Assembly (NCBI RefSeq): GCF_011617705.1
Contig: NZ_CP050154.1
Span: 868,001-932,000, forward strand
Direction: 5' to 3'
DNA from: Brevibacterium limosum
GTDB taxonomy: Bacteria; Actinomycetota; Actinomycetes; Actinomycetales; Brevibacteriaceae
DNA length: 64,000 nucleotides
Position numbers and translations under genes: made by a program
Notes under the pieces: model-generated
Databases searched by the model: none
Told to the model about the DNA's origin: nothing
What the model saw: only the letters and a program-made list of their open reading frames with translations
Shown: one piece after another, positions 49,282 to 58,514 of the stretch
How the letters are laid out: every line of letters starts with the position of its first letter
How positions within the stretch are numbered: the first letter of the stretch is position 1

Positions 49282-51350
49282 GTGGGCAGGAACGCGTCGC
49301 CGAAGACCGGCAGATCGCGCACCCGTACTCCGGTGGCGTTGAAGGCGGCGTTCGCGATCGCGGCTGCGGCACCGACGATCCCGATCTCACCGATGCCGCG
49401 GGCGCCGAGGGGACCGGCATGCGGGTCCTCCTCATCGAGCCAATCCGCCTCGATGTCGGTGATGTCGGCGTTGACGGGCACGTGGTACTCCGCGAGGTCG
49501 TGATTGACGACGTGACCGAAGCGGGGGTCGAGCTCGCCCTTCTCATGCAGTGCCATTCCCACGCCCATGGTCATGCCGCCGATGAACTGCGAGCGTGCGG
49601 TGCTGGGGTTGACGATCCGCCCGGCGGAGAACATGCCGAACATGCGCCTCAGTCGGATCTCACCGGTGGTCGGCTGGATGCGGACCTCGGCGAAATGGGC
49701 GCCGAAGGAGTGCAGGGCGAACTTCTCCGCCGCGGGGTTGGCCTCGGCTTCCCCGTGCGCCTCGGTGCCGACGGCGGGATCGGCTCCGTGCTCGGTACGG
49801 AGTGCCTGCGCTGCGGCGACGATCGCGGTGCTCCAACTCGCCAGGCCCGTGGATCCGCCGGCCACGGTCGCGTTCGGCAGTGCGGTGTCGCCGATGCGCA
49901 GCTCCACCTGCCCGATGGGAACGCCGAGGGCGTCCGCGGCAGCCTGAGACAGAGCGGTCCACGTCCCGGTGCCCAGGTCGGCGGCACCGATCGAGACCTC
50001 GAAGCCCTCGGGAGTGCGGCGGATCCGCGCAACGGAGCCCGGCTGCCGGCCGGCCGGATAGGTCGAAGAGGCCACCCCCATGCCGATGAGCCACCCGTTC
50101 TCCCACCGAGTGCGCGGCTGCGGATTCCGCCTCTCCCAACCGAAGCGGTCCGCACCTTCTCGCAGGCAGTCGATGAGGCGGCGCTGGTTGAATGGCAGCC
50201 CGGTGTCCGGGTCGGTGGTCGGCTCATTGCGTACCCGCAGCTCGATGGGGTCGAGCCCGGCGGCCACGGCGAGTTCGTCCATGGCGATCTCGAGCCCGAC
50301 CATGCCCGGGGCCTCACCGGGTGCACGCATCCAGGAGGGCACCGGCACGTCGAGCGGAACCACTCGCTGGGTGAGGCGGCGGTTGTCACCTGCGTACATC
50401 ATGCGGCCCGGCTTCGTCGCCTCCTCGGGGAACTCCTTGGTCTGCGAGGACATGGAGACCGCATCATAGGCGAAGGCCGTGAGCGTGCCGTCGGCTCGAG
50501 CGCCCAAGCGGATGTGCTGCAGGGTCGGAGCCCGATAGCCGGTGATCGAGAACATCTGCTGCCGGGTCACGGCATATTTCACGGGCCGGGTCGGCACCGC
50601 CTGAGCGGCGAGGGCAGCAAGCATCATATCCGCGTGGGGGACGCCCTTGGAGCCGAAGCCCCCGCCGACGTGCGGGGAGATGATGCGGATCTTCTCCTGC
50701 TCCACCCCGAGGATCGGCGCCAACGTCGCACGCGCGGGGTGCACCCCCTGCGTCGAGGTCCACAGGGTCAGTTCGTCTCCGTCCCAGCGGGCGACGGTGG
50801 TGTGCGGTTCCATGGGATTGTTGTGCTCCATGGGAGTGCTGTAGCGCGCATCGATGCTCACAGCCGCCTCGGCGAGGGCCGCGTCGACATCGCCCGCGCG
50901 CACATCTCCGCTGCCCGACTCCGGTTCCCGGGAATCAGGATGATTCTCTCGCAGCTCGACGTCGTGATCGTCCTGCACATAGGTGATCTCGACGAGGCCC
51001 GCCGCGTGGCGGGCCTGCTCGGGGGTGGTGGCGATGACGGCGCCGAGGTACTGACCGCGGAAGCCGATCTCAGCAGAGCGCAGGATCGCGAGCTCACCGT
51101 CGTCCGTGTTCGCCAGCTCGGGGGCGTTGTCGTGGGTGAGCACATGCACCACTCCCTCCGCAGCTTCGGCTGCGGAGAGGTCGATGTGCGTTGCACGCCC
51201 GCGGGCGATCTGTGCCTGCAGCGGGTAGAGGAAGAGCGGATCGTCGAGGGGGTGCTCATAGGCGTAGGGGGCGAGGCCGCGGACCTTGTCGGGGCCGTCG
51301 AGGCGGACCTGATGGGTGCCGACGGCCGTGGTCGTGAGCAGGTCACTCAT
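49278..51350 (-). CDS. Xanthine/aldehyde dehydrogenase family molybdenum-binding subunit
   Basis: 690 residues. Large subunit of a molybdenum hydroxylase. Motifs: PHVGGGFGSKGVPHADMMLA, then TRQQMFSITGYRAPT, RAPGEAPGMVGLEIAMDELA and, near the C-terminus, LGARGIGEIGIVGAAAAIAN carrying the catalytic Glu. No Tat signal, so cytoplasmic. Third in the operon after the FeS and FAD subunits. Substrate unproved; the FAD subunit resembles aldehyde oxidoreductase PaoB, favouring aldehydes over xanthine. Confidence 0.92.
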   Translation of the reverse strand: MSDLLTTTAVGTHQVRLDGPDKVRGLAPYAYEHPLDDPLFLYPLQAQIARGRATHIDLSAAEAAEGVVHVLTHDNAPELANTDDGELAILRSAEIGFRGQYLGAVIATTPEQARHAAGLVEITYVQDDHDVELRENHPDSREPESGSGDVRAGDVDAALAEAAVSIDARYSTPMEHNNPMEPHTTVARWDGDELTLWTSTQGVHPARATLAPILGVEQEKIRIISPHVGGGFGSKGVPHADMMLAALAAQAVPTRPVKYAVTRQQMFSITGYRAPTLQHIRLGARADGTLTAFAYDAVSMSSQTKEFPEEATKPGRMMYAGDNRRLTQRVVPLDVPVPSWMRAPGEAPGMVGLEIAMDELAVAAGLDPIELRVRNEPTTDPDTGLPFNQRRLIDCLREGADRFGWERRNPQPRTRWENGWLIGMGVASSTYPAGRQPGSVARIRRTPEGFEVSIGAADLGTGTWTALSQAAADALGVPIGQVELRIGDTALPNATVAGGSTGLASWSTAIVAAAQALRTEHGADPAVGTEAHGEAEANPAAEKFALHSFGAHFAEVRIQPTTGEIRLRRMFGMFSAGRIVNPSTARSQFIGGMTMGVGMALHEKGELDPRFGHVVNHDLAEYHVPVNADITDIEADWLDEEDPHAGPLGARGIGEIGIVGAAAAIANAAFNATGVRVRDLPVFGDAFLPT

Positions 51351-52377
51351 GAGTGTCCTCCGTGGTCGATTCCGAAGTCGTCGCCGAGGCTGCGGTGAGC
51401 TCGGCGAGCACGGTGCTGATCGTGCCGCGAGTCATCTGGACTTTGAAGTGGTTGCCGTCGAGGGGTTCTGCCGCCTCGAGCTCGGCGTCGGCTGCTGCCA
51501 GGAACGTCTCCTGGTTCGGTTCCGCGCCGCGCAGCACCGTCTCGGCGGCGTGGGCCCGCCAGGGTTTGTGGGCGACGCCGCCGAGGGCGATCGCGGCCTC
51601 ACGGATGACCGGCGCGGGCCCGGCCGTGTCGACGTCGACTCGGGCCGCGACGGAGACGAGAGCGAAGGCGTAGGAGGCGCGGTCGCGGATCTTCCTATAC
51701 GTCGAGGCCCCGGGTCGTGGGGGAGGGAGCTCGAGTGCGGTGATGAGCTCGCCGTGTTCGAGGACCGTGTCCTGGTCGGGGCGATCCCCGGGCAGCCGGT
51801 GGAGTTCGGTGACCGGGATCCGGCGCTCACCGGTCGCACCGAGGACGACGACCGTGGCATCGAGTGCGGTCAGAGCGACGGCCATATCCGAGGGATGGGT
51901 GGCCACGCAGTCCGCTGAGGCACCGAGGATCGCGTGGTAGCGGGTGTAGCCGCCGATGGCCGAGCAGCCGGAACCGGGTTCGCGTTTGTTGCAGGGGGTC
52001 GTCGTGTCCTGGAAGTACACGCACCGGGTGCGCTGCAGCAGATTCCCGCCCATCGTGGCCGCGTTGCGCAGCTGACCGGAGGCGCCGGAGAGCAGGGCAC
52101 GCGAGAGCATCGGGTAGTCGCGTCGGATGCGCGGGTCGGCGGCGGCGTCGCTGTTGCGCACCATCGCACCGATCCGCAGGCCCCCGTCGTCGAGTGCCTT
52201 GACCTCCGTGAGCTCGAGGCGGTTGATGTCGACGACGAGGTCCGGTTCTGCGACTCCGAGTTTGAGATGATCGACGAGGTTCGTGCCTCCGGCCAGGAAC
52301 ACCGCTTCGGGTCGATCGGTGACGATCGTGACGGCTCCGGCGGCATCGGCGGCGCGTTCGTAGTCGAAGGGATTCAT
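51343..52377 (-). CDS. Molybdenum hydroxylase FAD subunit with extra Fe-S cluster region (PaoB-like)
   Basis: 344 residues. FAD-binding (PCMH-like) fold: AVFLAGGTNLVDHLKLGV near residue 25 and MGGNLLQRTRCVYFQDTTT near 110. The insertion carries four Cys (TRC, TPC, SGC, ADC) and SGCSAIGGYTRYHAILG, as in E. coli PaoB, whose insertion binds a [4Fe-4S] cluster. It overlaps the large subunit by 8 bp and the FeS subunit by ATGA. Confidence 0.92.
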   Translation of the reverse strand: MNPFDYERAADAAGAVTIVTDRPEAVFLAGGTNLVDHLKLGVAEPDLVVDINRLELTEVKALDDGGLRIGAMVRNSDAAADPRIRRDYPMLSRALLSGASGQLRNAATMGGNLLQRTRCVYFQDTTTPCNKREPGSGCSAIGGYTRYHAILGASADCVATHPSDMAVALTALDATVVVLGATGERRIPVTELHRLPGDRPDQDTVLEHGELITALELPPPRPGASTYRKIRDRASYAFALVSVAARVDVDTAGPAPVIREAAIALGGVAHKPWRAHAAETVLRGAEPNQETFLAAADAELEAAEPLDGNHFKVQMTRGTISTVLAELTAASATTSESTTEDTHE

Positions 52378-52886
52378 CGTGACTCCTCTGCGGCTCGGCT
52401 CACGGCCGCGACGATGTTGACATAGGCTCCGCAGCGGCAGAGGTTGCCGCTCATCCGCTCGCGGATCTCCTCCTCGGACAGCTCCACGGGCCCTTCGAGG
52501 TCATCGGTGACCACACTCGGTGCGTCGTCGGCGGCTTCGGCCAGCATGCCGGCGGCCGAGCAGACCTGGCCCGGAGTGCAGTACCCGCACTGGAACGCGT
52601 CATGGGCGAGGAACGCTCGATGCAGAGTGGAGAGCTCACCCTCGGGGGCCAGACCGTCGGCCGTCGTGACCTCGGCGCCGTCGTGGGTGAGCGCGAGCGC
52701 CAGGCAGGAGTTGAGCCGACGACCGTCGACGAGGACCGTGCAGGCCCCGCACTGGCCGTGGTCGCAGCCCTTCTTCGCGGACATCACCCCCAACCGGTCC
52801 CGCAGCGCATCGAGAAGAGTGGTTCTAGAATCCACGACCAGAGTGTGCTCCTGGCCGTCGACGGTGAGGTGCAGCGAATGTCCCAT
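52374..52886 (-). CDS. Molybdenum hydroxylase [2Fe-2S] subunit
   Basis: 170 residues from ATG 52886 with GGAGG upstream; an earlier in-frame ATG at 52907 is less likely. The plant-type [2Fe-2S] motif is KKGCDHGQCGACTVLVDG; the second cluster uses FQCGYCTPGQVCSAAGML and GNLCRCGAYVNIV. PaoA homologues often carry a Tat signal; none is present here, so the complex should be cytoplasmic. First gene of the operon, divergent from ligD. Confidence 0.93.
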   Translation of the reverse strand: MGHSLHLTVDGQEHTLVVDSRTTLLDALRDRLGVMSAKKGCDHGQCGACTVLVDGRRLNSCLALALTHDGAEVTTADGLAPEGELSTLHRAFLAHDAFQCGYCTPGQVCSAAGMLAEAADDAPSVVTDDLEGPVELSEEEIRERMSGNLCRCGAYVNIVAAVSRAAEESR

Positions 52887-53069
52887 GTGGGAGCCTCCAG
52901 ACAGCATTGTCGACGTCCGTCAAACCTAACCCCGTTCGGGAGCCGCGACAAGGGGGGTTCACCGGCACCGAGGGTGTTCGGGCGGCCCCGCACCCCTGTT
53001 GCACATGATCGGCGCCGAGTACGGTGAAAGGACCATTCAGCACGAACGGTGCGAACGAGGAGGTGCTCA

Positions 53070-55637
53070 GTGGCACGCCGCGAGCAGAAGGTCACGGTCG
53101 AGGGCCATCGACTGACATTGAGCAATCTGGACAAGGTCCTCTACCCGGAGACCGGCACGACGAAGGGCGAGATCCTCGACTACTGCGCCAGGATCGCCCT
53201 GCACCTCATCCGCCATGCCCGGGACCGGATCGCCACGCGCAAACGCTGGGTCGACGGCGTCGGCACTCCCGATGACCCCGGAGATGTGTTCTTCGAGAAG
53301 AACCTCCCGGACTCCGCACCGTCGTGGATCCCATCCCGCGCGATCCGGCACTCCACCGGCACCAAACGCTATCCTCTGGTCAACGATCTCGCGACCCTGA
53401 CCTACCTCACGCAGATGGCCGCGCTCGAGCTCCATGTGCCTCAGTGGAGGGTGAGCGCCGGAGCGAAGGACCCCGGCACGATCGACTCGGAGACCCGCTT
53501 CCCCGACCGGATGGTCTTCGACCTCGACCCTGGCTCCGGTCGCGGTCTGGCCGACTGCATCGAGGTGGCCCAGCTCGTGCGCGAAGTGCTCGAGGGCATG
53601 GACCTGGAGGTCTACCCGGTGACCAGCGGATCGAAAGGCGTCCACCTGTATGCACCGCTGGACGGTTCGGTGAGTTCCCAGCACGTCTCCGACGTGGCTC
53701 ATGAACTCGCCCGCAGCCTGGAAGCCGACCGCACGAAGCTCATCGTCTCGGCGATGAAGAAGACGCTGCGGGAGAACAAGGTCCTCATCGACTGGTCGCA
53801 GAACTCGGCGTCGAAGACCACGGTGGCTCCGTATTCTCTGCGCGGACGCTTCACCCCCATGGTCGCCGCACCGCGCAGGTGGGACGAGTTCGACGACCCG
53901 GCCGCCGTCGAGCAGGTGCGCTTCGAGGAGGTCCTCGACCGGATCGACGATGTCGGGGACCTCCTCGAACCTCTCGCCGAGGCGGTCGGAGGAACCGCCT
54001 CGGCGCCGGAGTCCGGAGCCGATTCGGAGTCCCAAGCCGACCCGAGGTCGGACGAGGCCCCGGAAGCCGAGCGAGACCGACTGGAGGTCTACCGGTCCAA
54101 ACGGGACCCGAAGCGCACGAGCGAACCCGTACCGGCGAAACAGGGAACGAGCGGGGACGAACTGACCTTCGTCATCCAGGAACACCATGCGAGGAGCCTC
54201 CACTGGGACTTCCGACTCGAACACGATGGTGTGCTGGTCTCCTGGGCGCTGCCGAAGGGACCGCCGACGGACCCGGGGAAGAACCACCTGGCGGTCCAGA
54301 CCGAGGATCACCCCCTCGAATACGGCAGCTTCGAAGGCACGATCCCGAAAGGGGAGTACGGGGCCGGCGACGTCGAGATCTGGGACGCAGGCACCGTCGA
54401 GCTCGAGAAGTGGCAAGAGGGCAAGGAGATCATCGCGGTCCTCCACGGGCGTGAGGACGGCGGCCTCGGGGGAGTGCGGCGGTTCGCCCTGTTCAACACC
54501 GGGAGCCACGGTCCGAACAAGGACCCGGAGAAGAACTGGATGATCCACCTCATGGAGGACGAGCCGGAGAAGCAGTCGGCGGCAGCGGACCACTCCTCGG
54601 AGAAGGGCACGCCGACTGGTCGCTCCTCGAGCAAGCGAGCGTCGAAGAAATCGAAGAAGGAGGCTCTGCCGACGGATCTGTCCCCGATGCTCGCGAGCAT
54701 CGGAGACTTCGATTCCGTGCGCAGGGAAGCCGAGGACTGGGCCTTCGAGATGAAGTGGGACGGCATCCGTGCCCTGGCGAGGGTGCAGCCGGGTGACGGT
54801 GACCGCAGCGGCAGCATCGAGCTGACCAGCCGCAACGGCCGTGACATGACGAGCACCTATCCGGAGCTTCGCGAACTGACCGACTGTGTCGATGTCGACT
54901 GCGTCCTCGACGGGGAGATCGTCGCCCTCGGGCAGGGCAGCAGACCGGATTTCGGGAGACTCCAGCGCAGAATGGGGCTGAGCCGGGAGAGCGACGTCGA
55001 ACGGGAGCGGCGACGCACCCCCGTGTACCTCATGCTCTTCGACGTCCTCCACGCCGACGGGACCTCCCTGCTGCGCGCCCCCTACACGGAACGGCGCGAA
55101 CGTCTGTTCGAACTCGTGGCCGAGAGCGAGCACATCCATGTTCCCGACGCCTTCGAAGGAAGCGTCGACGCCGCCTTCGAGTCCAGCCGGAAGCTTCGAC
55201 TCGAAGGGGTGATGGCTAAGCGGACCGACAGCGTCTATCTCCCCGGAAAACGCACCCGCACCTGGACCAAGCTCAAGCACGCCTCGACGCGCGATGTCAT
55301 CATCGTCGGCTGGCGGACCGGAGAAGGCGAACGCTCGGACAGCTTCGCCTCACTGCTGGTCGCCGCCCATGACGACGACGGGCTCCACTACCTCGGCCGC
55401 GTGGGCACCGGGTTCGACGAGGCGGCACTGCGGAGTCTGCGCTCGAGCCTCGACCGCCGGTCGCGGAAGACGCCGGCGCTCACGGTGCCGGCCGCCGAGT
55501 CGCGAGATGCCCACTGGGTGCGACCCGACCTCGTCGGAGAGGTCAGGTTCTCGGGACTGACCGAGGCCGGACGCCTGCGGCACCCGGTCTGGCGCGGCCT
55601 GCGCTCCGACATCGACGCAGAGGATGTCCGAGTCTGA
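53070..55637 (+). CDS. ligD: Multifunctional NHEJ ligase LigD
   Basis: 855 residues from GTG 53070 (GAGGAGG 6 nt upstream). Domain order polymerase - 3'-phosphoesterase - ligase, as in Mycobacterium. The polymerase (1-300) has MVFDLDPGSG and VTSGSKGVHLYAPL. The phosphoesterase (365-520) has EHHARSLHWDFRLEHDG. The ATP-dependent ligase (540-855) has nucleophile Lys562 in EMKWDGIRA, RNGRDMTSTYPELRE and EGVMAKRTDSVYLPGKRT. It works with the Ku at 22020-22910 to repair double-strand breaks, though the two are not in one operon. Confidence 0.96.
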   Translation: MARREQKVTVEGHRLTLSNLDKVLYPETGTTKGEILDYCARIALHLIRHARDRIATRKRWVDGVGTPDDPGDVFFEKNLPDSAPSWIPSRAIRHSTGTKRYPLVNDLATLTYLTQMAALELHVPQWRVSAGAKDPGTIDSETRFPDRMVFDLDPGSGRGLADCIEVAQLVREVLEGMDLEVYPVTSGSKGVHLYAPLDGSVSSQHVSDVAHELARSLEADRTKLIVSAMKKTLRENKVLIDWSQNSASKTTVAPYSLRGRFTPMVAAPRRWDEFDDPAAVEQVRFEEVLDRIDDVGDLLEPLAEAVGGTASAPESGADSESQADPRSDEAPEAERDRLEVYRSKRDPKRTSEPVPAKQGTSGDELTFVIQEHHARSLHWDFRLEHDGVLVSWALPKGPPTDPGKNHLAVQTEDHPLEYGSFEGTIPKGEYGAGDVEIWDAGTVELEKWQEGKEIIAVLHGREDGGLGGVRRFALFNTGSHGPNKDPEKNWMIHLMEDEPEKQSAAADHSSEKGTPTGRSSSKRASKKSKKEALPTDLSPMLASIGDFDSVRREAEDWAFEMKWDGIRALARVQPGDGDRSGSIELTSRNGRDMTSTYPELRELTDCVDVDCVLDGEIVALGQGSRPDFGRLQRRMGLSRESDVERERRRTPVYLMLFDVLHADGTSLLRAPYTERRERLFELVAESEHIHVPDAFEGSVDAAFESSRKLRLEGVMAKRTDSVYLPGKRTRTWTKLKHASTRDVIIVGWRTGEGERSDSFASLLVAAHDDDGLHYLGRVGTGFDEAALRSLRSSLDRRSRKTPALTVPAAESRDAHWVRPDLVGEVRFSGLTEAGRLRHPVWRGLRSDIDAEDVRV

Positions 55638-55671
55638 GCTTCCTCGGCAGCCGGCCGTCACCTGCGATCGA

Positions 55672-56769
55672 TCAGCTCTGCGAGGCGGAATCCGATCGGC
55701 TTTCGGGAGCGTAGCGGAGCGGTGTGAGCTCCCAATAGGTGCCGCAGCGCCACAGCCATTCCAGGGGGCCGTAGCGGAAGCAGCGCAGCCACACCGTCGA
55801 GAAGGCGCATTGGGCGATGATGATGACGGCCCAGACGATGAGCCCACCGGCCGCGGAGACATGTCCGTGAGCGGTCAGGAGCGGGAGGGCGAGCACGCCG
55901 ACAACGGTCTGTCCCAGATAGTTCGAGAACGCCATCCGACCGTACAGACGCAGAAAGGACAGGCCCTTTCTGCCGAGTCGGGTGCGCAGCAGAAGGATGA
56001 GACCGGTGACGTACATGAGACCGGGGATCAGGGCGGTGCGGAAGGCGATCTCGTGAGCCTCGGTCGATCCGGTGCCTGCGGCGGTGGTCCAGATCCAGAT
56101 CGGCACCGAGCCGAGGAAGCTGAGGACGAAGATTCCCGTGACCGGGATTCGAGTCGCTGCGGAGTACAGGCCGAGAACGGTCAGCCAGAACCCCAGCATC
56201 ATGTGTCCCAGGGTGCGGACGAACGACAGGATGGGAAACAGCAGCGACGGCAGCTGGAGATCGCCGAGGCTCGACGCCAACTGCAGCACGTCGGGGACTG
56301 TCGCCGCGGCGACGCCGAGAACCACGAAGGCCCAGCGTGGCAGCCGAGTCAGCGGCAGAAGCAGGAGTGCGAGGACGCCGTAGGAGGCGAGCACATCGAT
56401 GCCGCCGAGGGCTGAGTTGATGGCGCCGGCTGCGATGAGGATGATCATCCGTCGGACGTAGACCCAGGTCGAACGATGCTTCGCCCGCAGTCTGCTCAGG
56501 AAGATGTGCACACCGGTGCCGAAGAGGAAGGCGAAGACGAAATGGAACTTGCCCAGGGCGATGTCGTCGACGACCTGCCGGATCACCGCGTCTGTGCCCG
56601 CGGGATCCTCTGCCTGGCCGGCCCGGGACAGGAAGTAGTCGATGTTGATGAGCAGAATGCCGGCGACGGCGATGCCACGGATGACATCGATCGAGACGAT
56701 GCGGTCTTTCGGACTGGATGGCTGCGTCCGCTCGGTGGCAGAGTTCGCGTGCGTGGGTTCGTGGATCAC
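55672..56769 (-). CDS. DUF418 family membrane protein
   Basis: 365 residues, about 9-10 hydrophobic helices. N-terminal SIDVIRGIAVAGILLINIDY and the C-terminal RMAFSNYLGQTVVGVLALPL / GPLEWLWRCGTYWELTPLRY pattern are typical of DUF418 proteins, a group of unknown, possibly acyl-transfer or transport, function. The N-terminal 25 residues are polar. Probably monocistronic; convergent with ligD. Confidence 0.92.
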   Translation of the reverse strand: MIHEPTHANSATERTQPSSPKDRIVSIDVIRGIAVAGILLINIDYFLSRAGQAEDPAGTDAVIRQVVDDIALGKFHFVFAFLFGTGVHIFLSRLRAKHRSTWVYVRRMIILIAAGAINSALGGIDVLASYGVLALLLLPLTRLPRWAFVVLGVAAATVPDVLQLASSLGDLQLPSLLFPILSFVRTLGHMMLGFWLTVLGLYSAATRIPVTGIFVLSFLGSVPIWIWTTAAGTGSTEAHEIAFRTALIPGLMYVTGLILLLRTRLGRKGLSFLRLYGRMAFSNYLGQTVVGVLALPLLTAHGHVSAAGGLIVWAVIIIAQCAFSTVWLRCFRYGPLEWLWRCGTYWELTPLRYAPESRSDSASQS

Positions 56770-56826
56770 GCCGAGCCACGATATCAGGCCATGTTCCTTG
56801 TCAGAAAGGGTCGCCGAACCCTGTGC

Positions 56827-58413
56827 TCAGACCGAACGGAACGTTCCCGCATCGGCCCTCGACCAGTCGCTGCTCCAGGACTCGGGCGGCTGCGCCAGCA
56901 GCTCTCCTGGTCCGAGCCAGTCGTAGAGCTCGGCGTACGAGACGTGTTCGTTGCGGCCGATGTTGCGGTGGAGCTGGTGTGGGGAGAGCTCGGTGGGATC
57001 GCTGACGCCCATCGAGGCCATGATCTCCACGGCCTGCTGCACGGTCGCCTCCTGATAGTTCCGCACCCGTTCGCTCTTGTCACCCACGTGCAGCGCCCTC
57101 TGCCGCTTGGGGTCCTGGGTGGTGACACCGACGGGGCACTGTCCGGTATGGCAGATCTGCGCCTGAATGCAGCCGACCGCCATCATCATGGCGCGGGCCG
57201 AGTTCGTATAGTCTGCCCCCTGGATGAGGCGTTTGACGATGTCGTTGCCGGCGGCGACCTTCCCGCTGGCGCCGATGCGGATCCGATCTCGCAGGCCTGT
57301 TCCGACCAGCGCGTTGTGGACTGTGAGGAGTCCGTCGGTGAGCGGAGTGCCCACGTGATCCTCGTACTCCAGGGGAGCGGCGCCCGTGCCGCCCTCGGAG
57401 CCGTCGACGATGATGAAGTCGGGTGCGGTCCCGACCTCGAGCATCGCCTTGCAGATCGCGAGCACATCCGTGCGGGATCCCACGCAGAGTTTGAATCCCG
57501 TGGGCTTGCCGCCCGAGAGTTCGCGCATCCGTGCGATGAACTCGATGAGTTCGACCGGGGTGCTGAAGACGCTGTGGGCGGCCGGGCTCACGCACTTCTC
57601 TCCTTGTGGGACGCCTCGGGTGCGGGCGATCTCGGCGTTGACCTTCGCCGCGGGCAGCACGCCTCCGATTCCGGGCTTCGCGCCCTGGCTCAGTTTGAGT
57701 GAGACGCACTTGACCTGGTCACGGGAGCTTTGGTCGGCGAACTGGGAGGGGTCGAAGTCGCCGTTGTCGGTCCGGGCGCCGAAATAGCCCGACCCGATCT
57801 CCCAGACGAGGTCGCCGCCGTTCTCGAGATGGTAGTCGGAGATCCCGCCCTCGCCGGTGTCATGGGCGAAGCCGCCGAGGTCGGCACCGCGGTTGAGCGC
57901 CCTGACAGCATTGGGCGACAAGGAGCCGAAGCTCATGGCCGAGACGTTGAGCAGCGCCATGCTGTAGGGCTTCGCACAGTCGGGTCCGCCCACTTGCACG
58001 CGAGGCGTCCGGTCGGGAACCGCGACGGGCGCGGTGGAGTGGATGAGGAACTCATAGCCGACGGAGTTGACGTCCCGTTCGGTGCCGAAGGCCAGCTCTC
58101 CGTGGATTCCCTTCGCGCGTTCGTAGACGAGGGAGCGGATGTCTCGGTCGAAGGGCCGTCCGTCCCAGTTGCGTTCGATGAAGTACTGCTGGAGTTCGGG
58201 TCGGAGAGTCTCCAACAGGAATCGCAGGTGACCGACGACCGGGTAGTTGCGCAGAATCGAGTGCCTGCGCTGCAGCAGGTCGTACGCGGCCACGCCGACG
58301 ATGGCGAGCACCACCGCACCGAGGACCCACCACGCCCACGGTCCGACGGCGGCTGCCCAGGCCGCGGCCACCAGTCCGATCAGCGCTGACGTGATCGCCA
58401 GGAAACGCCCCAT
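56827..58413 (-). CDS. FMN-binding glutamate-synthase-family protein
   Basis: 528 residues from ATG 58413 with GTGAGGAG upstream. Two N-terminal membrane helices (AITSALIGLVAAAWAAAV, WWVLGAVVLAIVGVAAYD) are followed by a glutamate-synthase central/FMN domain: YSMALLNVSAMSFGSLSPNA, DFIIVDGSEGGTGAAPLEY and the Cys cluster AVGCIQAQICHTGQCPVGV. This is the membrane-anchored stand-alone GltS-like group, lacking the glutaminase domain. Its exact reaction is unknown. Confidence 0.92.
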   Translation of the reverse strand: MGRFLAITSALIGLVAAAWAAAVGPWAWWVLGAVVLAIVGVAAYDLLQRRHSILRNYPVVGHLRFLLETLRPELQQYFIERNWDGRPFDRDIRSLVYERAKGIHGELAFGTERDVNSVGYEFLIHSTAPVAVPDRTPRVQVGGPDCAKPYSMALLNVSAMSFGSLSPNAVRALNRGADLGGFAHDTGEGGISDYHLENGGDLVWEIGSGYFGARTDNGDFDPSQFADQSSRDQVKCVSLKLSQGAKPGIGGVLPAAKVNAEIARTRGVPQGEKCVSPAAHSVFSTPVELIEFIARMRELSGGKPTGFKLCVGSRTDVLAICKAMLEVGTAPDFIIVDGSEGGTGAAPLEYEDHVGTPLTDGLLTVHNALVGTGLRDRIRIGASGKVAAGNDIVKRLIQGADYTNSARAMMMAVGCIQAQICHTGQCPVGVTTQDPKRQRALHVGDKSERVRNYQEATVQQAVEIMASMGVSDPTELSPHQLHRNIGRNEHVSYAELYDWLGPGELLAQPPESWSSDWSRADAGTFRSV

Positions 58414-58514
58414 GGAAAACTCCTCACTCCGAGTGCCGAGCCGAGGTCGAGGCGACCCCGTCTCCCTCACTCCATCGTGGACCTCCGGTCGGCGCTTGGG
58501 AAGCGGCAGCGACG

